Positions 62,299-64,000 of a stretch of DNA of 64,000 nucleotides are shown here, piece after piece. This stretch comes from DATGPD01 sp041398565. Lineage in GTDB: Bacteria; Planctomycetota; UBA1135; UBA2386. The notes under the pieces are model-generated. The model was given only the letters and a program-made list of their open reading frames with translations. It was not told the origin of the DNA and ran no database searches. The stretch is taken from positions 372,001 to 436,000 of the forward strand of contig JAWKUN010000006.1 in NCBI GenBank assembly GCA_041398565.1, given 5' to 3'. A program made the translations under genes and the position numbers. How positions within the stretch are numbered: the first letter of the stretch is position 1; every line of letters starts with the position of its first letter.

Positions 62299-64000
62299 AT
62301 GGACCCCCACCACCGCGCTGCAGAAGACCGCTACCTCTGGGCGCTGGAGACTGCCCGCCGCTACCGCGCGTCCCGCACGGCCGGCGACGCCGAGCCACTC
62401 GAGCGCTGGTTGGCGCAGTTCCCGGACGATGCCGACCTGCTGCGCGGGCTGGTGGAAGACGACGTGCCTGCGGCGGGCGGCGAACCGAGCCCGAGCGAGA
62501 GTCTCGACCTCCCGGAGGCGCCGACGCGCCTGGGTCCCTTTGCCATCGAGTGCGTGCTGGGGTCAGGCGGCATGGGGACCGTGTACCTGGCCGTGCAGCG
62601 GCTCCCGGTCGAACGCCGAGTCGCCCTGAAGGTCATCAAGCTGGGAATGGACACCGCGCAGGTGCTGCAGCGCTTCGCACTCGAGCAGCGCACGCTCGGC
62701 GCCATGAACCACGACGGGATCGCCAAGGTGTTCGACGCCGGCGTCACCGACCACGGGCAGCCATGGTTCGCCATGGAGCTGGTCGAGGGTGCGCCGATCA
62801 CCCACCACTGCGATGCCAGGCGCGCCGCCCTCACCACGCGCGTCCGCCTCTTCCAACGCGTGTGCGACGCCGTCCAGCACGCCCACCAGAAGGGCGTCAT
62901 CCACCGCGACCTCAAGCCCAGCAACCTGCTGGTGAGCGACGATGGCACCAAGGTGAAGGTGATCGACTTCGGCGTCGCGCTGGCCCTCGATGCAAACGCC
63001 TGGAACGCGTCGCACGTCACCGAAGTCGGACTACGCCTGGGAACACCGACCTACATGTCGCCGGAGCAGGCGGCCGGAGACTCGAGCGCAGTGGACACGC
63101 GCAGCGACGTGTTCTCGCTCGGCGTCGTCTTGCACGAGCTGCTCGCGGGTCGGCTGCCACCCTCGCTCGAGCCCGACGAGGACGCCGCTGCGCACCGTGG
63201 TCAGAGCCTGGTCGAGCTGCGCCGGCGCCTGCGCGGCGACCTGCGTTGGATCGTGGAGCGCGCGCTGTCTCCCGAACCGGAGCGGCGTTATCGCTCGCCG
63301 AACGAACTGGCACAGGACCTGCAACGGCACCTCGACGGCGTGCCGGTGCAGGCCGCCCCGCCCGGACTCCCGTACGTCCTGCGCAAGTTCGTGCAGCGGC
63401 ACCGCGGGCGCGTGATGGCCATGGCCGCCGTCGCCGTCGCGTGCCTGCTGGGGCTGTTCGGGACGCTGTGGTTCGCGCTGCAGGCGCAACGCCGGGCGGC
63501 CGAGTTCGACCTGTTGGCCGGTGTCGTGCACCTCGAGTCGGTGCGGGCAGACGAAGCCACCCTGTGGCCGCCATGGCCAGAGCAGGTCGAGCCGATGCGC
63601 CGCTGGATACGCGAGGACGTCGCCCGCTTGTTCGCCATGCAATCCAGGATCGCCGCCACCGTCGCCGCGCTGGCGCCCCGCGCCACTGCCGACGCTGCGG
63701 ACACGTTCCTGCACGACACACTCGATGCCCTGCACGCCGGCGTGGAGGTACTGCGCCAGGAGGTGGTGCCGAGCGTCGAGACGCGCCTGCGCTGGGCCGA
63801 GGGCCTTGCCGAGGCGACGACCAGCGGGGCGCAGGCGCGCGCGGCGTGGCACGCTGCGCGGATGGCGATCGCCCGAGCCGACGACGTGGTCGCGAGCCGG
63901 GCCTACCGCGGGTGCGGTATCGAGCTGACCCCACAGACCGGCCTGCTGCCCATCGGCATGAACCCGGTGACCAAGCTGTGGGAGTTCTACGACCTGCGCT
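62299..64000 (+). CDS. membrane serine/threonine kinase, partial at 3' end
   Basis: 567 codons from ATG 62299 to the window's end, with no stop. The kinase has GSGGMGTVYLAV (about 90-101), VALKVIK with the Lys, HRDLKPSN near 202, VIDFGVA and SPEQ. The activation segment has TEVGLRLGTPTYMSPEQ. A membrane span (VMAMAAVAVACLLGLFGTLWF, about 372-392) is followed by about 150 helical residues. The last visible residues (GLLPIGMNPVTKLWEFYDL) look like the opening of a formylglycine-generating-enzyme/SUMF1-type domain, which planctomycete kinases often carry; this rests on a short stretch. The 36-base gap from the ECF gene must contain both promoters. Confidence 0.9.
   Translation, partial: MDPHHRAAEDRYLWALETARRYRASRTAGDAEPLERWLAQFPDDADLLRGLVEDDVPAAGGEPSPSESLDLPEAPTRLGPFAIECVLGSGGMGTVYLAVQRLPVERRVALKVIKLGMDTAQVLQRFALEQRTLGAMNHDGIAKVFDAGVTDHGQPWFAMELVEGAPITHHCDARRAALTTRVRLFQRVCDAVQHAHQKGVIHRDLKPSNLLVSDDGTKVKVIDFGVALALDANAWNASHVTEVGLRLGTPTYMSPEQAAGDSSAVDTRSDVFSLGVVLHELLAGRLPPSLEPDEDAAAHRGQSLVELRRRLRGDLRWIVERALSPEPERRYRSPNELAQDLQRHLDGVPVQAAPPGLPYVLRKFVQRHRGRVMAMAAVAVACLLGLFGTLWFALQAQRRAAEFDLLAGVVHLESVRADEATLWPPWPEQVEPMRRWIREDVARLFAMQSRIAATVAALAPRATADAADTFLHDTLDALHAGVEVLRQEVVPSVETRLRWAEGLAEATTSGAQARAAWHAARMAIARADDVVASRAYRGCGIELTPQTGLLPIGMNPVTKLWEFYDLR

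Overview
The window is very GC-rich, densely coded DNA from a bacterium that is almost certainly a planctomycete (phylum Planctomycetota). The diagnostic set is a PSD1-type cytochrome/DUF1549/DUF1553 gene overlapping a DUF1501 gene, a secreted sulfatase, large serine/threonine kinases next to ECF sigma factors (one kinase apparently running into a formylglycine-generating-enzyme-like tail), and many very large secreted repeat proteins (ELWxxDGT, FG-GAP, kelch-like, TolB-like, carboxypeptidase-regulatory-like). The lineage below phylum is not determinable here; the secreted-protein style resembles the Saltatorellus/Engelhardtia type of marine planctomycete, but that is inference.

Layout. 0-5.3 kb: end of an ABC ATPase-permease fusion, then a kinase-TPR gene overlapping an ECF sigma gene. 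5.3-24.2 kb: secreted and lipid-anchored proteins (FG-GAP propeller, carboxypeptidase-regulatory-like proteins, ELWxxDGT/PKD protein, two parallel-beta-helix proteins, a sulfatase, a lipoprotein, a DUF6259-like protein), with a broken ECF sigma gene and a truncated copy of the ABC permease among them. 24.4-27.3 kb: a stretch of broken genes (duplicated 5' end of the 31 kb gene, a frameshifted DUF3626 gene, an unidentified decayed gene) plus a small Myb/SANT-like protein. 27.4-39.4 kb: more exported proteins (kelch-like, carboxypeptidase-regulatory-like, TolB-like, BTRD/beta-lactamase) and a methyltransferase. 39.6-39.7 kb: an IS-end-like tandem repeat followed by three adjacent hairpins. 39.9-44.3 kb: ABC exporter pair, two small membrane proteins, a PhyH-type oxygenase. 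44.6-53.5 kb: second ELWxxDGT protein, the DUF1501/PSD1 operon and a small lipoprotein. 53.6-58.8 kb: CHASE2-adenylate cyclase, SH3-like protein, M48 peptidase and a cyclic-nucleotide-binding MscS channel, which together look like a cAMP/envelope-stress locus. 58.8-61.5 kb: GDP-mannose 4,6-dehydratase, cupin sugar isomerase and a GT2 glycosyltransferase. 61.5-64 kb: divergent ECF sigma factor and kinase, the kinase running off the end.

Two themes stand out. At least six exported proteins with unrelated N-terminal folds share one C-terminal domain (a Gly-Cys-Gly-Thr-type opening, an LP-x-L-rich core, and a closing 'SN' strand), which suggests a common surface-attachment or export tail. The left half also carries several same-orientation repeats (ABC permease, 5' end of the 31 kb gene, a 70-bp double-hairpin element), which indicates past duplication and decay. 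No tRNA, rRNA, CRISPR array, intact transposase or prophage was seen. All calls rest on reading motifs by eye; no database search was run.
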